This document shows positions 39,199 through 49,700 of a stretch of DNA of 64,000 nt, piece after piece (position 1 is the first letter of the stretch; every line of letters starts with the position of its first letter). Origin of the DNA: Bacteroidota bacterium (lineage in GTDB: Bacteria; Bacteroidota; Bacteroidia; Flavobacteriales; Schleiferiaceae); assembly GCA_003045865.1 (NCBI GenBank), contig PZPB01000003.1, forward strand, positions 1 to 64,000, read 5' to 3'. The notes beneath the pieces are model-generated. The model was not told where the DNA came from and ran no database searches. It saw only the letters and a program-made list of their open reading frames with translations. The translations under genes were made by a program, and so were the position numbers.

Positions 39199-40341
39199 AT
39201 GAGAATAATCGACAAACTTCTTATCGGCTCTATAATGCTAACCGGGGGGCTATCCGCCCAGGATAAGCTATCTGGAAACTTTGCAATTGGATTAGGAATG
39301 CCAATGGTTGAACTAGACCAGAGTAATTACGTCGGATACAAAACTAACTTGGCGGTAAACGCAGGAATAGGTTACCAGTTTGACGCTTCCTCTCGCTTGC
39401 GCGCTGATGCTCTTGCCGGACAGTTTAACGGAAACAATGAAAACTTCTTTTATCAAACACAAATGTTTGAAGGTAGTATTTCCTACGAATACAATATTGT
39501 ACACGTATTTGATCCGAAATCGAGTTTCAAACTGAATGGAAGAGCAGGACTAGGCGCAGGACTGATGAATTCCAACTTATATGATATTGTTACTCGCCAA
39601 AGAGCAGCCGAAATACCAAACCCAACGACAGATGGCCGCACATACTCGCTAAACACTTTTATCCTTTTAGGGCTCAATGCTGGTATTCCCCTAACCAACA
39701 AACTTGATCTTAATGTTGGCTATGCGCACAGAGTGCTCTTATTCCAACCTTGGTTAGATGCCTTCAACTCCAAATCTTTTGATATGTATGGCTTTGTTAC
39801 GGCAGGTTTAACTTACTATTTAAAATCGGACCGCGATAAGAGCAAAATCGAAGTTGACCCTAAAAAATATGCTGCCCTAAAACTAAGTGCTGACAGCGCT
39901 GAAATAGTTAATAAAAGCCTAACACGCCAAGCGGAAAAAGTAGCTTCCTTAGAAATGAGCAACCAAGAGAAAGACGTGCAAATTGATATGCTCAACCAAA
40001 AAATTGATAGTTTAAATACCATGCCGCGCGTTGCCGCCGCAGTTGCCCCGGTAGGAAACGCAACTGGCAATACCAATACTTCTTTAACCACAAAGAAAGC
40101 AAGTACCGACCTAGGGACTGAAATGTATCGCATAGTAATCGTTTCTTCATTTTCTGAAGCGGAAGCACAAAAATTCATCAATCGCAGCAAATTGAATAAG
40201 GATGATATGCAAATTGCTTACATCGCAAAACTCGATACGTACCGCGTTATTTATAAGTCAGCCAACTCTCTAGACGAGGCAAAAACTTACCGTGCCGAAG
40301 CACGAAAATATTATTCTAACGCTTGGATTGTCAAATTTTAA
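39199..40341 (+). CDS. Outer-membrane beta-barrel protein with C-terminal SPOR-like domain
   Basis: Signal peptide; barrel strands; coiled coil; YRIVIVSSFSEAEAQKFINRSKLN...YRVIYKSANSLDEAKTYRAEARKYYSNAWIVKF. Confidence 0.75.
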   Translation: MRIIDKLLIGSIMLTGGLSAQDKLSGNFAIGLGMPMVELDQSNYVGYKTNLAVNAGIGYQFDASSRLRADALAGQFNGNNENFFYQTQMFEGSISYEYNIVHVFDPKSSFKLNGRAGLGAGLMNSNLYDIVTRQRAAEIPNPTTDGRTYSLNTFILLGLNAGIPLTNKLDLNVGYAHRVLLFQPWLDAFNSKSFDMYGFVTAGLTYYLKSDRDKSKIEVDPKKYAALKLSADSAEIVNKSLTRQAEKVASLEMSNQEKDVQIDMLNQKIDSLNTMPRVAAAVAPVGNATGNTNTSLTTKKASTDLGTEMYRIVIVSSFSEAEAQKFINRSKLNKDDMQIAYIAKLDTYRVIYKSANSLDEAKTYRAEARKYYSNAWIVKF

Positions 40342-40351
40342 AGGTAAAATG

Positions 40352-40377
40352 AAAGCCGCTTTATAGCGGCTTTTTTT
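40352..40377 (+). terminator. Intrinsic terminator
   Basis: AAAGCCGCTTTATAGCGGCTTTTTTT. Confidence 0.8.
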
Positions 40378-40396
40378 ATTTCATACCTTTGCTTCA

Positions 40397-40825
40397 ATGC
40401 AATCCATAAAAGCAATCTTCAGCAGCATCTTAATCCCCATAATTTTATGGGCGGGTATGGGTTTTTCTCTAAATCGGCATTACTGCTTGGGCATGCTAGT
40501 AGACGAAGCTTGGTACTACGTTAGCGACCAATGCAAACCCAACCATAATGATCAAGAGGTCGGCTGCACTGAAAGTATAGACGAATTTGGCTCTTGCTGC
40601 TCTGATCAATGGCTCTCTATTGGTGGTCTTTCAATAAACTCATCTTCACAGGATCAGGAAGAATCGAAAAAGATTAATTTTAAACAAATTAGTCATGCAC
40701 TTTCAAACACCACCAAGCCCTTTCTAAATCTTAACGAAGCCAGGCAGGCTAAAAATTGGAGGCATGAACACCTACCAAAACTCTCCCAAAATATTATCAT
40801 TGCATACCAACGTTTCTTAATTTAG
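40397..40825 (+). CDS. Small secreted/membrane Cys-rich protein of the HYC_CC_PP type
   Basis: TM segment; LNRHYCLGMLVDEAW...FGSCCSDQW pattern; adjacent to HMA protein and TonB receptor. Confidence 0.6.
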   Translation: MQSIKAIFSSILIPIILWAGMGFSLNRHYCLGMLVDEAWYYVSDQCKPNHNDQEVGCTESIDEFGSCCSDQWLSIGGLSINSSSQDQEESKKINFKQISHALSNTTKPFLNLNEARQAKNWRHEHLPKLSQNIIIAYQRFLI

Positions 40826-40877
40826 AGAGGTATCTTTTCACAGTGCAAATCTATTTTAATTAAACAACGATATTATA

Positions 40878-41237
40878 ATGAAAAATTTTCTAGCCAGTCT
40901 TATTCTCCTTCTCTCTTTTAGCACCTTACAAGCTCAATCAAAGCAAGTTAACCTATCCGATAGTGTTCTTGTAGTAAACGGAGTTTGCGGAATGTGCCAA
41001 CAAGTTATTGAAAAGGCCGCTGCTCTACCAGGTGTTGAGCAAGCGCAATGGAATAAAGAGACCAAAATTCTAAAATTCAAATACAACGCAGAACAAGTGT
41101 CCTTTGAAAGCATCTATAAAGCAGTAGCCGCCTCCGGATATGACACTGAGTTTCTTGCGGCTCCTGAAGAAGCCTACCAAAGCCTCCACGGATGCTGTAA
41201 ATACCGCGATCCCGCCGTATTGAAAGATCACCAATAA
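40878..41237 (+). CDS. Secreted heavy-metal-associated (HMA) domain protein
   Basis: Signal peptide; VVNGVCGMCQQVIEKAAALPGVEQAQWN (CxxC HMA motif); C-terminal HGCCKYRD. Confidence 0.85.
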   Translation: MKNFLASLILLLSFSTLQAQSKQVNLSDSVLVVNGVCGMCQQVIEKAAALPGVEQAQWNKETKILKFKYNAEQVSFESIYKAVAASGYDTEFLAAPEEAYQSLHGCCKYRDPAVLKDHQ

Positions 41238-43465
41238 TGAGGAATTCCTTAATTATTATTTGCCTCTTGCTAAGTTTCACAGCAGCTCGAGGCCAGATAA
41301 GTGGCACTATATATTTCCTTGAAGAAGGCGAGAAAATTGCAGCCACTGGAGCCAACGTATATTGGGAAGGAACCGAAAAAGGAGTAAGTGCCGATGTGAA
41401 TGGCTTCTACACCCTAGAAAGAGTCCCCGGAAAGAATACTTTAGTAGCCAGTTTTATTGGATTCGAAACCCAAAAGAAAGTGGTTATTTCCCGCATTGGT
41501 ACTATCAATTTTACCCTGAAAAGTGATGCTGCGCTTCTTGCGGAAGCAGAAGTAAAAGGCCGGGCAAAAGCCACACAAATTGACTTGAAAGCGGCGGGCT
41601 TGAGTTACCGCATCGACGAAACTGAATTGCGTAAAGCAGCCTGCTGCAACCTCAGCGAAAGCTTCGAAACCAATGCCTCAGTTGATGTTGCTTTTAGTGA
41701 TGCCATTTCGGGTACCAAGCAAATTGAGATGCTAGGTCTTGCCGGGAAATATGCTTTGATTCAAAGAGAAAACATTCCCTTTGTTAGAGGCTTAAATGGC
41801 ATTAACGGTCTTAGCTACATACCAGGGCCATTTATAGAAAGCATACAATTAACCAAGGGTTTAAGCTCGGTAATTAATGGCTATGAATCTATTACTGGCC
41901 AAATTAATACTGAGTACTATAAACCAGAAACGGCCCCGCGCTTTTTGCTAAATGTTTTTGGTAATCAAGGAGGACGTAGCGAAATAAACCTTTTAGGGTC
42001 TTATACTACTGGCGAGCACATTCAGCACGCCACCATGCTACACTTCAGCGCCATACCTTTTAGTCAGGATAGGAATGAGGATGGATTTGCGGACATTACC
42101 AATGGCTCGCAGGCAAACCTGCTTCAGCGCATGCATTTTCGTAGCCATAATGGCTGGGAAGGTCAAGTGGGCGTTAATCTAGTGCAGGATAAAAAACAAG
42201 GTGGTCAAATTAACTATTTAGAGCGAAGCGGCGCAGAGCAAGATCTTTTTTGGGGATTTGAATCGACCGATGAAAGAGCCGAACTTTTCGGAAAACTTGG
42301 TTATGCCTTTCAAGATGAAGTTTACCGCAGCGTAGGCTTTGTTTATAGCGCAAGCTATCAAAATCGCAATTCCCAATTCGGTCGACGAGGCACTCAGGCA
42401 GAGCTCGGTAATTTTTACCTGAACGCTATTTTTCAAGATATAATTGGCACTAGCGCCCATAAATATCATACGGGTGTATCACTTTTAGTAGATGATTATT
42501 CCGAAGCTTTAGACAGTCTTGGTACTGCACTTTACAGCCATCAGAGGCAAGAAATTGTTCCGGGGGCCTTTGCTGAATATAGCTACGAACCAAATGATGA
42601 CTTTACCTTAATTGCGGGAATGCGGATGGATTACAACTCCTATTTTGAAAAGGCCTATTTCACTCCGCGCCTAAATTTAAGGTACGCGGCAGGTAGACTT
42701 ACTACTTTCCGCATAGGCGGAGGAAGAGGTCAACGTACGGCCAATAAATTAGCGGAAAATAATTCTGTTTTAGCCTCATCTAGGCAACTGAGTTTTGTCA
42801 ATCAAGAGTTTAGACCGGAAGTGGCCTGGAACGCAGGCTTCAGTTTCGATCAGTTTATTCCCTTGGGTAAAAAGCAATTACGCTATACCGCCGATGTTTT
42901 TTACACTTGGTTTGAGACGAAATTAGTAACGGACCTCGATTACAATCCCAATGCAGCCTACATACTTTATCAGCGAGGCAGTCGCTCTATTAGTTTCATG
43001 AATCAACTAGATTATGAGCTAATCAAAGGTTTAAATTTACGCTTGGCCTATAAATACCTTCGTTCGGAAGAACAATTTTTGGAAGGCTTAAACCTCGCTT
43101 ATCAAATTCCGGAGCACCGGGCATTTTTAAACGCATCTTACGAAAGTGTGAAAAAATGGAAATTTGACATGAGTGTTAACTGGTTTGGCGCCAAAAGGTT
43201 ACCCAACAGCAGCGACAGTCCGGCAGAGTTTCAACAAAGAGACTTCTCGCCTTCTTACCTTACGGTAGATGGGCAAGTAAATAAAGAGTGGAAAAACTTT
43301 GAATTTTTTACGGGTGTAAATAACCTTTTCAATTTCCGTCAGAGCAATCCCATTGTAAATTCGACCCAAGCCTTTAGTCCCTACTTCGACAGTAACTTTG
43401 TTTGGGGGCCCATTTTTGGAAGAAATATTTATGTTGGGATGTACTATAAAATTCCTAAAAAATAA
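41237..43465 (+). CDS. TonB-dependent receptor with carboxypeptidase-like regulatory domain
   Basis: GANVYWEGTEKGVSADVNGFYTLERVPGKNTLVASFIGFETQ; plug LAGKYALIQRENIPFVRGLNG; barrel C-terminus GRNIYVGMYYKI. Confidence 0.9.
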   Translation: MRNSLIIICLLLSFTAARGQISGTIYFLEEGEKIAATGANVYWEGTEKGVSADVNGFYTLERVPGKNTLVASFIGFETQKKVVISRIGTINFTLKSDAALLAEAEVKGRAKATQIDLKAAGLSYRIDETELRKAACCNLSESFETNASVDVAFSDAISGTKQIEMLGLAGKYALIQRENIPFVRGLNGINGLSYIPGPFIESIQLTKGLSSVINGYESITGQINTEYYKPETAPRFLLNVFGNQGGRSEINLLGSYTTGEHIQHATMLHFSAIPFSQDRNEDGFADITNGSQANLLQRMHFRSHNGWEGQVGVNLVQDKKQGGQINYLERSGAEQDLFWGFESTDERAELFGKLGYAFQDEVYRSVGFVYSASYQNRNSQFGRRGTQAELGNFYLNAIFQDIIGTSAHKYHTGVSLLVDDYSEALDSLGTALYSHQRQEIVPGAFAEYSYEPNDDFTLIAGMRMDYNSYFEKAYFTPRLNLRYAAGRLTTFRIGGGRGQRTANKLAENNSVLASSRQLSFVNQEFRPEVAWNAGFSFDQFIPLGKKQLRYTADVFYTWFETKLVTDLDYNPNAAYILYQRGSRSISFMNQLDYELIKGLNLRLAYKYLRSEEQFLEGLNLAYQIPEHRAFLNASYESVKKWKFDMSVNWFGAKRLPNSSDSPAEFQQRDFSPSYLTVDGQVNKEWKNFEFFTGVNNLFNFRQSNPIVNSTQAFSPYFDSNFVWGPIFGRNIYVGMYYKIPKK

Positions 43466-43510
43466 GCCGCATTCGATGCTAATTAAAGTTTCAGAATTAC
43501 AATAAACCAA

Positions 43511-43543
43511 AAACGGCTGCCTTTTAAAGCAGCCGTTTTTTTT
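43511..43543. terminator. Bidirectional intrinsic terminator between convergent genes
   Basis: AAACGGCTGC-CTTTTAAA-GCAGCCGTTTTTTTT. Confidence 0.8.
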
Positions 43544-43548
43544 ATGAT

Positions 43549-44586
43549 TTAGTTTTCCTCTTCGTAATAAACTTTGTAGAATTTACGGCCATCATCATCT
43601 TGACCTTTCTCAATCCACTCGCGCTTACCATGAATATAAATGTGGAAGTTTTTATCAAGTTTTAGGATGCTTTTAAAAACCGACTGTTTCTTTTTCAAGG
43701 CTTCGTGACTTACCTCAAACTCCTCTTCAAAGTTTAGCGACTTTGGTTCCCTTTGCGCTACGTACTCTCTAAACCTATCTGCAACAGCGGGGTCTTCGAA
43801 AACCTTTTCGGTATAATCATCCGGCGCAAGCCTTTCATTTTCCTCAAAATATCCTTTCGAGCGCTCTAAATATTCGCTTGCACCGTATTTATCTAATACT
43901 TCACTGCCTTGTAAATCTTGATCCACAAAACTTTTGGTAAGCCCAATAAGCTCTGTAGTTTTCGAAAATTCGGAGGATCTAATTTCCAATTTCAGAAAGC
44001 TATCAAACCAAAATTTCGCTTCTTCGCCGCGATTAATATTGTCGACCGACAATACTTGAAAGCCGTCTTCGCGATCGTTATTAAAGATCAGCGCAGCCTT
44101 ATCCACTTTAGATGGACTAATGCCTTTGTAGCTGAAAAGCTCAATAATATCGCCTTGGCTTTCGGTAAATAAGAAGGGCCGCTTTTTCTCAGACTTAAAG
44201 ATAGCAATGGCCGGCGCCTCTTGTCCAAAGGCCCGTGCGTTTTCGAGATACATAACCAGTAGCTCTCCGCTTTTAACCTTAGGATGATCCGACACATCGT
44301 AAAGTAACTTGGCCAATTGCGCTGACTTTGCCACAAAGCTAGTTGGGCTATCAAAAACATCGCAAAGTACAGAGTAAACGCTATTCAGTTTTAGATCAGT
44401 AGGATGCGTAAAGCGATAAAATTCTGGATGAAGAAAGGCCGACGCTAGGTAGTCTTGTACAATTTTCAAGGTGGGCAAATCGAGACCACTTTCCGACTTG
44501 CTCAAAACCAAACCCTCTTCCTTGAGCTTATTTCCAACTTGGTGTACCACCAAGCTACTGAGTGAATTATCTATCTTTTCGAACAT
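43549..44586 (-). CDS. Nucleoid-associated protein (NdpA/YejK-like)
   Basis: MFEKIDNSLSSLVVHQVGNKLKEEGLVLS; KAALIFNNDREDGFQVLSVDN. Confidence 0.75.
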   Translation of the reverse strand: MFEKIDNSLSSLVVHQVGNKLKEEGLVLSKSESGLDLPTLKIVQDYLASAFLHPEFYRFTHPTDLKLNSVYSVLCDVFDSPTSFVAKSAQLAKLLYDVSDHPKVKSGELLVMYLENARAFGQEAPAIAIFKSEKKRPFLFTESQGDIIELFSYKGISPSKVDKAALIFNNDREDGFQVLSVDNINRGEEAKFWFDSFLKLEIRSSEFSKTTELIGLTKSFVDQDLQGSEVLDKYGASEYLERSKGYFEENERLAPDDYTEKVFEDPAVADRFREYVAQREPKSLNFEEEFEVSHEALKKKQSVFKSILKLDKNFHIYIHGKREWIEKGQDDDGRKFYKVYYEEEN

Positions 44587-44736
44587 GGCTAACTTATATG
44601 CGACAAAGATAGTTTTTGAGGCTTTCGCAGCAGCGAATAATGGGGCTTGAACAATTGTAAACCTAAAAAAGCTTAAGAAAAATGAGGGGCTTTCTGCATT
44701 AAGTAGAAAGTCCCTCTCTGAACATAAACCAAAAAA

Positions 44737-45099
44737 CTACAACTTTCTTGACAAGCTACTCCAGCCACCGCCGTTCATACACTCTATACCTGCTTGTTTG
44801 GAGATAGCGGTTGCTTGACCACTTCTCATCCCAGAGGCACAACAGAAAATAATTGGCTTTTCGTAGGCCTTTAACTCTTTTAATTTAGCGTTCAGCCCAG
44901 GCAAAGGCATGTTCTTAGCGCCCTTTATATGACCACTGCGAAACTCTTCTTTGCTGCGAACATCTACAATTATGGCGCCCTTAGCGTTCCATTCTTTAAT
45001 TTTATCGCTTTTCGAATTTAAAAAGGAGAAAAATCCCATATACTTTAATTTTCCGCAAATTTGCTCTATTTGCTTGTCTTGGGTAGTGACGAGTATCAC
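44737..45099 (-). CDS. Rhodanese-like domain protein
   Basis: GAIIVDVRSKEEFRSGHIKGAKNMPL; IIFCCASGMRSGQA. Confidence 0.9.
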   Translation of the reverse strand: MILVTTQDKQIEQICGKLKYMGFFSFLNSKSDKIKEWNAKGAIIVDVRSKEEFRSGHIKGAKNMPLPGLNAKLKELKAYEKPIIFCCASGMRSGQATAISKQAGIECMNGGGWSSLSRKL

Positions 45100-45108
45100 C
45101 TTTAAGCT

Positions 45109-45627
45109 TTAGTCATCGAAACTATTATCCACCGCGGCTTCCATTATCTTCACCTCAGCATTAACCGGATCATAAACACCCCGATGCATTAACTTTTCGG
45201 TATACAGGTGGAGGATTACAGCCTCGTTTAAGCCCTTACTTCTGAAACGATGAAAGCCAAGATCATCATCTAGAAAACCCATTTCACCCTCAGTGAAACT
45301 TTGGCTATATTTAGGCTCAAGGGCAGCTAGACTTAAATCGAAGTTCTCCAATACTACTTTTCCCCGCAAAACCTTAAACCAAGCCACCGAATTGTTGAAA
45401 TTATGAATATCACCTTCCTGCTTTGGTTGCCAACAGCTTAATACGGCTTCAATTAAATTGCTATCAAATAATCGAACCCGCTGGTAATGTTGGTCGGAAA
45501 ACTGACAATATTTATTTAATTCTTCTGATGAAAAATCAATTGCCTTTAATAGTTCGCTATAACCTCCATAACCTGGACCAAGACTCAAATTATATTTTAG
45601 CTGAGCCAAATCTTTTATCGTTTCCAT
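45109..45627 (-). CDS. Cysteine dioxygenase-like cupin protein
   Basis: YQRVRLFDSNLIEAVLSCWQPKQEGDIHNFNNSVAWFKVLRGKVVLENF. Confidence 0.7.
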   Translation of the reverse strand: METIKDLAQLKYNLSLGPGYGGYSELLKAIDFSSEELNKYCQFSDQHYQRVRLFDSNLIEAVLSCWQPKQEGDIHNFNNSVAWFKVLRGKVVLENFDLSLAALEPKYSQSFTEGEMGFLDDDLGFHRFRSKGLNEAVILHLYTEKLMHRGVYDPVNAEVKIMEAAVDNSFDD

Positions 45628-45704
45628 GGCCTTAATTTTAATACAAGGTCATAAAAATCTGTTTGAAAAAGTATGACAAAAGTCATAAGATGAAAGCTTT
45701 AGAC

Positions 45705-46364
45705 CTAGCCTAGATTTACGGTAATTTTATTCCTACTGAGTTGCACTTTGCCAATTTTTTCCAACTGTTTAAGCAAGCGAGAAATCACTTCACGAGAGGA
45801 ATGTAATTCTTCCGCTAAGCTTTTGTGGGTGACTTCAATTTCGTTCGTTCCTTTAGCTATACTTTTATCTTTCAACAAGTTGAGTAAGCGTTCATCCAAT
45901 TTTTGAAAAGCAATGGCGTCAATTGTGGCCAGAAGATTTTCGTAACGTTCGTTGTAGGTTTCTAAGGTAAACTGACGCCATTCGTCAAATTCGAGCATCC
46001 ATTGTGGCAAAGATTTTCTGGGAAGCCCCAGGTACTCGGTACCCTCTTCTGCAATAGCTTTAACCTCGCTAGGTTTATCAACCATGCAGCAATTTAAGGT
46101 CATGGCGCAAGTTTGACCAGGATAGAGATAGTATAAAAAGATTTCGCCCCCTTCATCATCGGCACGGCTAATTTTTATAGCGCCATTTGTAACTAATGGG
46201 ATCCACTTCGGGTATTCCCCAAAATCAACAATAGTCTCTTCCTTTTCATGCTTAAACCAGCGCGCCTCCTTGGCCATTTTGGCTATTAGGTCCTGATTAT
46301 GAAAAACCGGAAAGTTTTGCTTTAGGATAGAAACTACGTCTAGGTTTTCTTCTTTTGTGTCCAT
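45705..46364 (-). CDS. Crp/Fnr family transcriptional regulator
   Basis: Cyclic-nucleotide-binding-like N-terminus; EVTHKSLAEELHSSREVISRLLKQLEKIGKVQLSRNKI HTH. Confidence 0.92.
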   Translation of the reverse strand: MDTKEENLDVVSILKQNFPVFHNQDLIAKMAKEARWFKHEKEETIVDFGEYPKWIPLVTNGAIKISRADDEGGEIFLYYLYPGQTCAMTLNCCMVDKPSEVKAIAEEGTEYLGLPRKSLPQWMLEFDEWRQFTLETYNERYENLLATIDAIAFQKLDERLLNLLKDKSIAKGTNEIEVTHKSLAEELHSSREVISRLLKQLEKIGKVQLSRNKITVNLG

Positions 46365-46713
46365 ATTTTGTATTCTCGCTGGAAGTCGTGTATTAGGTGT
46401 TTTCTAAGGGTGTAAATTTACAACCAGAAATGGCATCGAATAAAAAATGATTGAAAAATACGGAACGGCAACGCTCCAACTAGCACGATTGCAACATCGG
46501 GAGAAACTGGCTCAAAGTTTAATATCAAAATACGTTTAGACTTTTTAAAAAAATATCTGGAAACATTTAAAATTAGCTCAACCATTAGCCTAGAATCTAG
46601 CTTAAATGAAATACTTCCTGTCGTTCCCTAATTAGGCTGTTATTTAAACCAACCATTTTGTTGAATTTGCGTTATAAATTAGTAATTAAAGCTCCAAAAA
46701 ATAAAGATAAAAT

Positions 46714-49700
46714 ATGAGTGCCATTCGTCTCTGCCGCCTTAACCTAGCACTTTTTGCATTAATTGCCTTTTTTAGTCAAACCTATAGCCTTAGCGCCTGT
46801 AATACCCCAACAAATTTGCGGGCTATTTCTTATGGACCAAACAGCATTACGATTACTTGGTCGGGCACCAGCACCACTTCTTTTCAGTTGCGATATATTA
46901 CCCAAGGTGGTAATATAAATTTCGCCCCAGTTAGCACCATAAATAGCAACCCTTACACCATTACCGGACTTAATAGCAATACAACTTACGCCATCCAAGT
47001 GCGAGAAGTTTGTACGTCTGGATCTAATCCTTGGCCTCCTTTTGAATTAGCTACTACTTCTTGTGCAGTGCAAACTGCTCCCTTTACAGCTAACTTTGAT
47101 GGCGGCGCTTGGGTTGTTGGTAACTTTAACACCCAAGGCTCTATAAACAGCTGCTGGCAAAGAACGGCCGGTGGAGCAGGTACAATATGGAAACCAGGGC
47201 CGCCAGCTTTCATAAACGTTCAAACAGGCCCAAGCGCTACTATTTCGGGAGCGGGAAAGTACATGATGATAAATCGTGTTGGCTTCACTAATCTTTACCC
47301 AGACAGCGCCATTTTCGAATCACCTTTAGTAGACTTAGGTCCGCTTACAACTCCCCAATTGAAGTTCTGGTACCATATGTTTGGCGGTAGTATTGATCAA
47401 TTAAAGGTTTATGTATCCAACGACTTTGGACAGACTTACTCATTAGTTCAAACGCTTTCCGGCCAGCAGCAACTCAATGGCACAGATAGTTGGCTAGAGA
47501 GCCCCATTAATCTAAGCGCCTATACCAATGATACTGTGCGAGTTAGATTCACTTATTACCAAGGAGCTTTTGGCTTTCAAAACGCTGTTAGCATCGATGA
47601 CTTTACTATCGCTGAAGCCCCAAGCTGTGCTAGGCCAACCCAATTTTCCAGTACTTACACTACTAGCACTAAAGCCTTTTTTAGTTGGACGACCGGTGGC
47701 GCCAATAACTGGCAAATAAGCTATGGCTCACCTGGCTTTAGTGCGAATTCAGGGACGATTGTAAATCTTAATTCAAATCCTTCTAGCATTTCGGGATTAA
47801 GCCCAAATACTACTTATGAAGCCTATATCAGAGACAGTTGTGGAGCAAGTGATTTATCTCTTTGGACTGGACCTGTTAGTTTTAAAACCAAGTGCAATCC
47901 CGTTAACACGCCTTATACCGAAAACTTCGACGGGTCTAGTTTTACGCCCGGAGCAGGCTTTAATAGTATTGGATCCATTAATGCCTGTTGGTCTCGCAGC
48001 CCCTTAACACCCTTTGCCTGGGCCACCGGCCCGCCTCAGTTTACGCCTACCACCACTGGTCCGCAAGGTGATCATACTACTGGCAGCAGCAATTATCTGT
48101 TTACTGAAACTGTTGGCTTTGCCAGTAATAACCCCAGCGCAGAGTTGGAGTCTCCTCTAATTAGCCTAGTAGGTTTGACTAATCCTCAGCTTACGTTTTA
48201 CTTACACTCTTTCGGCATTGGTATTGACAATCTTAAAACCTACATAAATAACGGCAGTGGATGGATTTTAAAAGACACCCAAACAGGACAACAGCAAAAT
48301 AGCAAAACCGCTAGTTGGAAGGAAATTATTATAAGCTTATCATCTAATGTAAATGACACCATTAGCATTCGCTTTGTTGGAACTAAAAGTGGTAACTCTA
48401 CTTTAGCAGACATTGCAATAGATGATATAAATATAGATGAAGCAGCTTCATGTCCCCGTCCTCAAAACTTAGTCTTACTGGGCGTTACAAGCACTAGCGC
48501 CAACTTACAGTGGTTAAGCGGTGGCGCCAATAATTGGAATATTAGCTACGGAAGCCCTGGCTTTAATGTGAATAGTGGAACTCTAGTAAATAGTAGTACT
48601 AATCCTGGAACAATTACCGGATTAAGTCCCAATACTAATTATGATGCTTATGTGCGCGATAGCTGTGCTTTGGGAGATGTTTCCATTTGGACTGGCCCAA
48701 TAAGTTTCCGCACGGCTTGTAATGCAGTTACCGCTCCATACTTCGAAAATTTTGACGGAACGGCGTGGATTCCCTCCAATTTCACCAGCCCAGGAAGTAT
48801 TGATGCCTGTTGGAATAGAAGTGAAACCAGCGGCTATTTTGCAGCACCCAACCAGGGAGCAAGCCCTATTGCAAACACTGGCCCTTCAGGCGATAATACT
48901 TCGGGATCGGGCAAGTACATTTTTAGTCAAAGACAAGGTTTTGGGGCTACAAATCTTTTTACCGATATTATAAGCCCACAAATTGATTTATCGAATTTAA
49001 CTGCCCCTGAGCTGCGTTTTTGGTATCATATGTTCGGCAATGAAATTGATAAGTTAGAAGTAGCTGTGTCAACCGGCGGAGCCTACACAACTTTAAGTAC
49101 CATCACAGGCCAGCAACAAACTTCAGCAACTGCAGCTTGGCTAGAAAGGGTGGTTAATCTTAATAGTTACCTAAATGATACTATCAGTGTACGCTTCCGA
49201 TTTTTCCGAACAAATGCCAATGCTTTTTTTGGAGAAAGTGCGATAGACGATGTTCGTATAGACAATTCCCCGACCTGCCCCAGTCCAACTAATTTAAATG
49301 TAAATATTACCACCACGAACTCCATTAACGTTAGCTGGACTAGTGGCGGTGCAACAAATTGGCAAATTCGCTATCGCCCTTTTGGCAGTACTAGTCCTTT
49401 CACAATAACAAGTGCCCTTAGTAATCCTTTTACTATTAACGGCTTGAATCCCAATACGAATTACGAAATTTTTGTTCAAGATTCATGTGCCGCCGGTGAT
49501 GTTAGCTTTTGGACAGGCCCAGTATTTGGGCAAACCGCCTGTGGAGTGAGTACATTGCCTTTTTCAGAAAATTTTGACAATAATACTTGGGTAGAAGGGT
49601 TCGGAGGAATAAACTTCGGCGATCAAATAAACGCTTGCTGGAGTAGACCTAGTAATACCATTAACAATCGCTGGGGGCCTCGCACAAACAACCCATCCTT

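Noticed and set aside
46447-46539. 30-aa ORF MIEKYGTATLQLARLQHREKLAQSLISKYV in the crp/T9SS intergenic region
   Set aside because: Very short, no context or conservation evidence available
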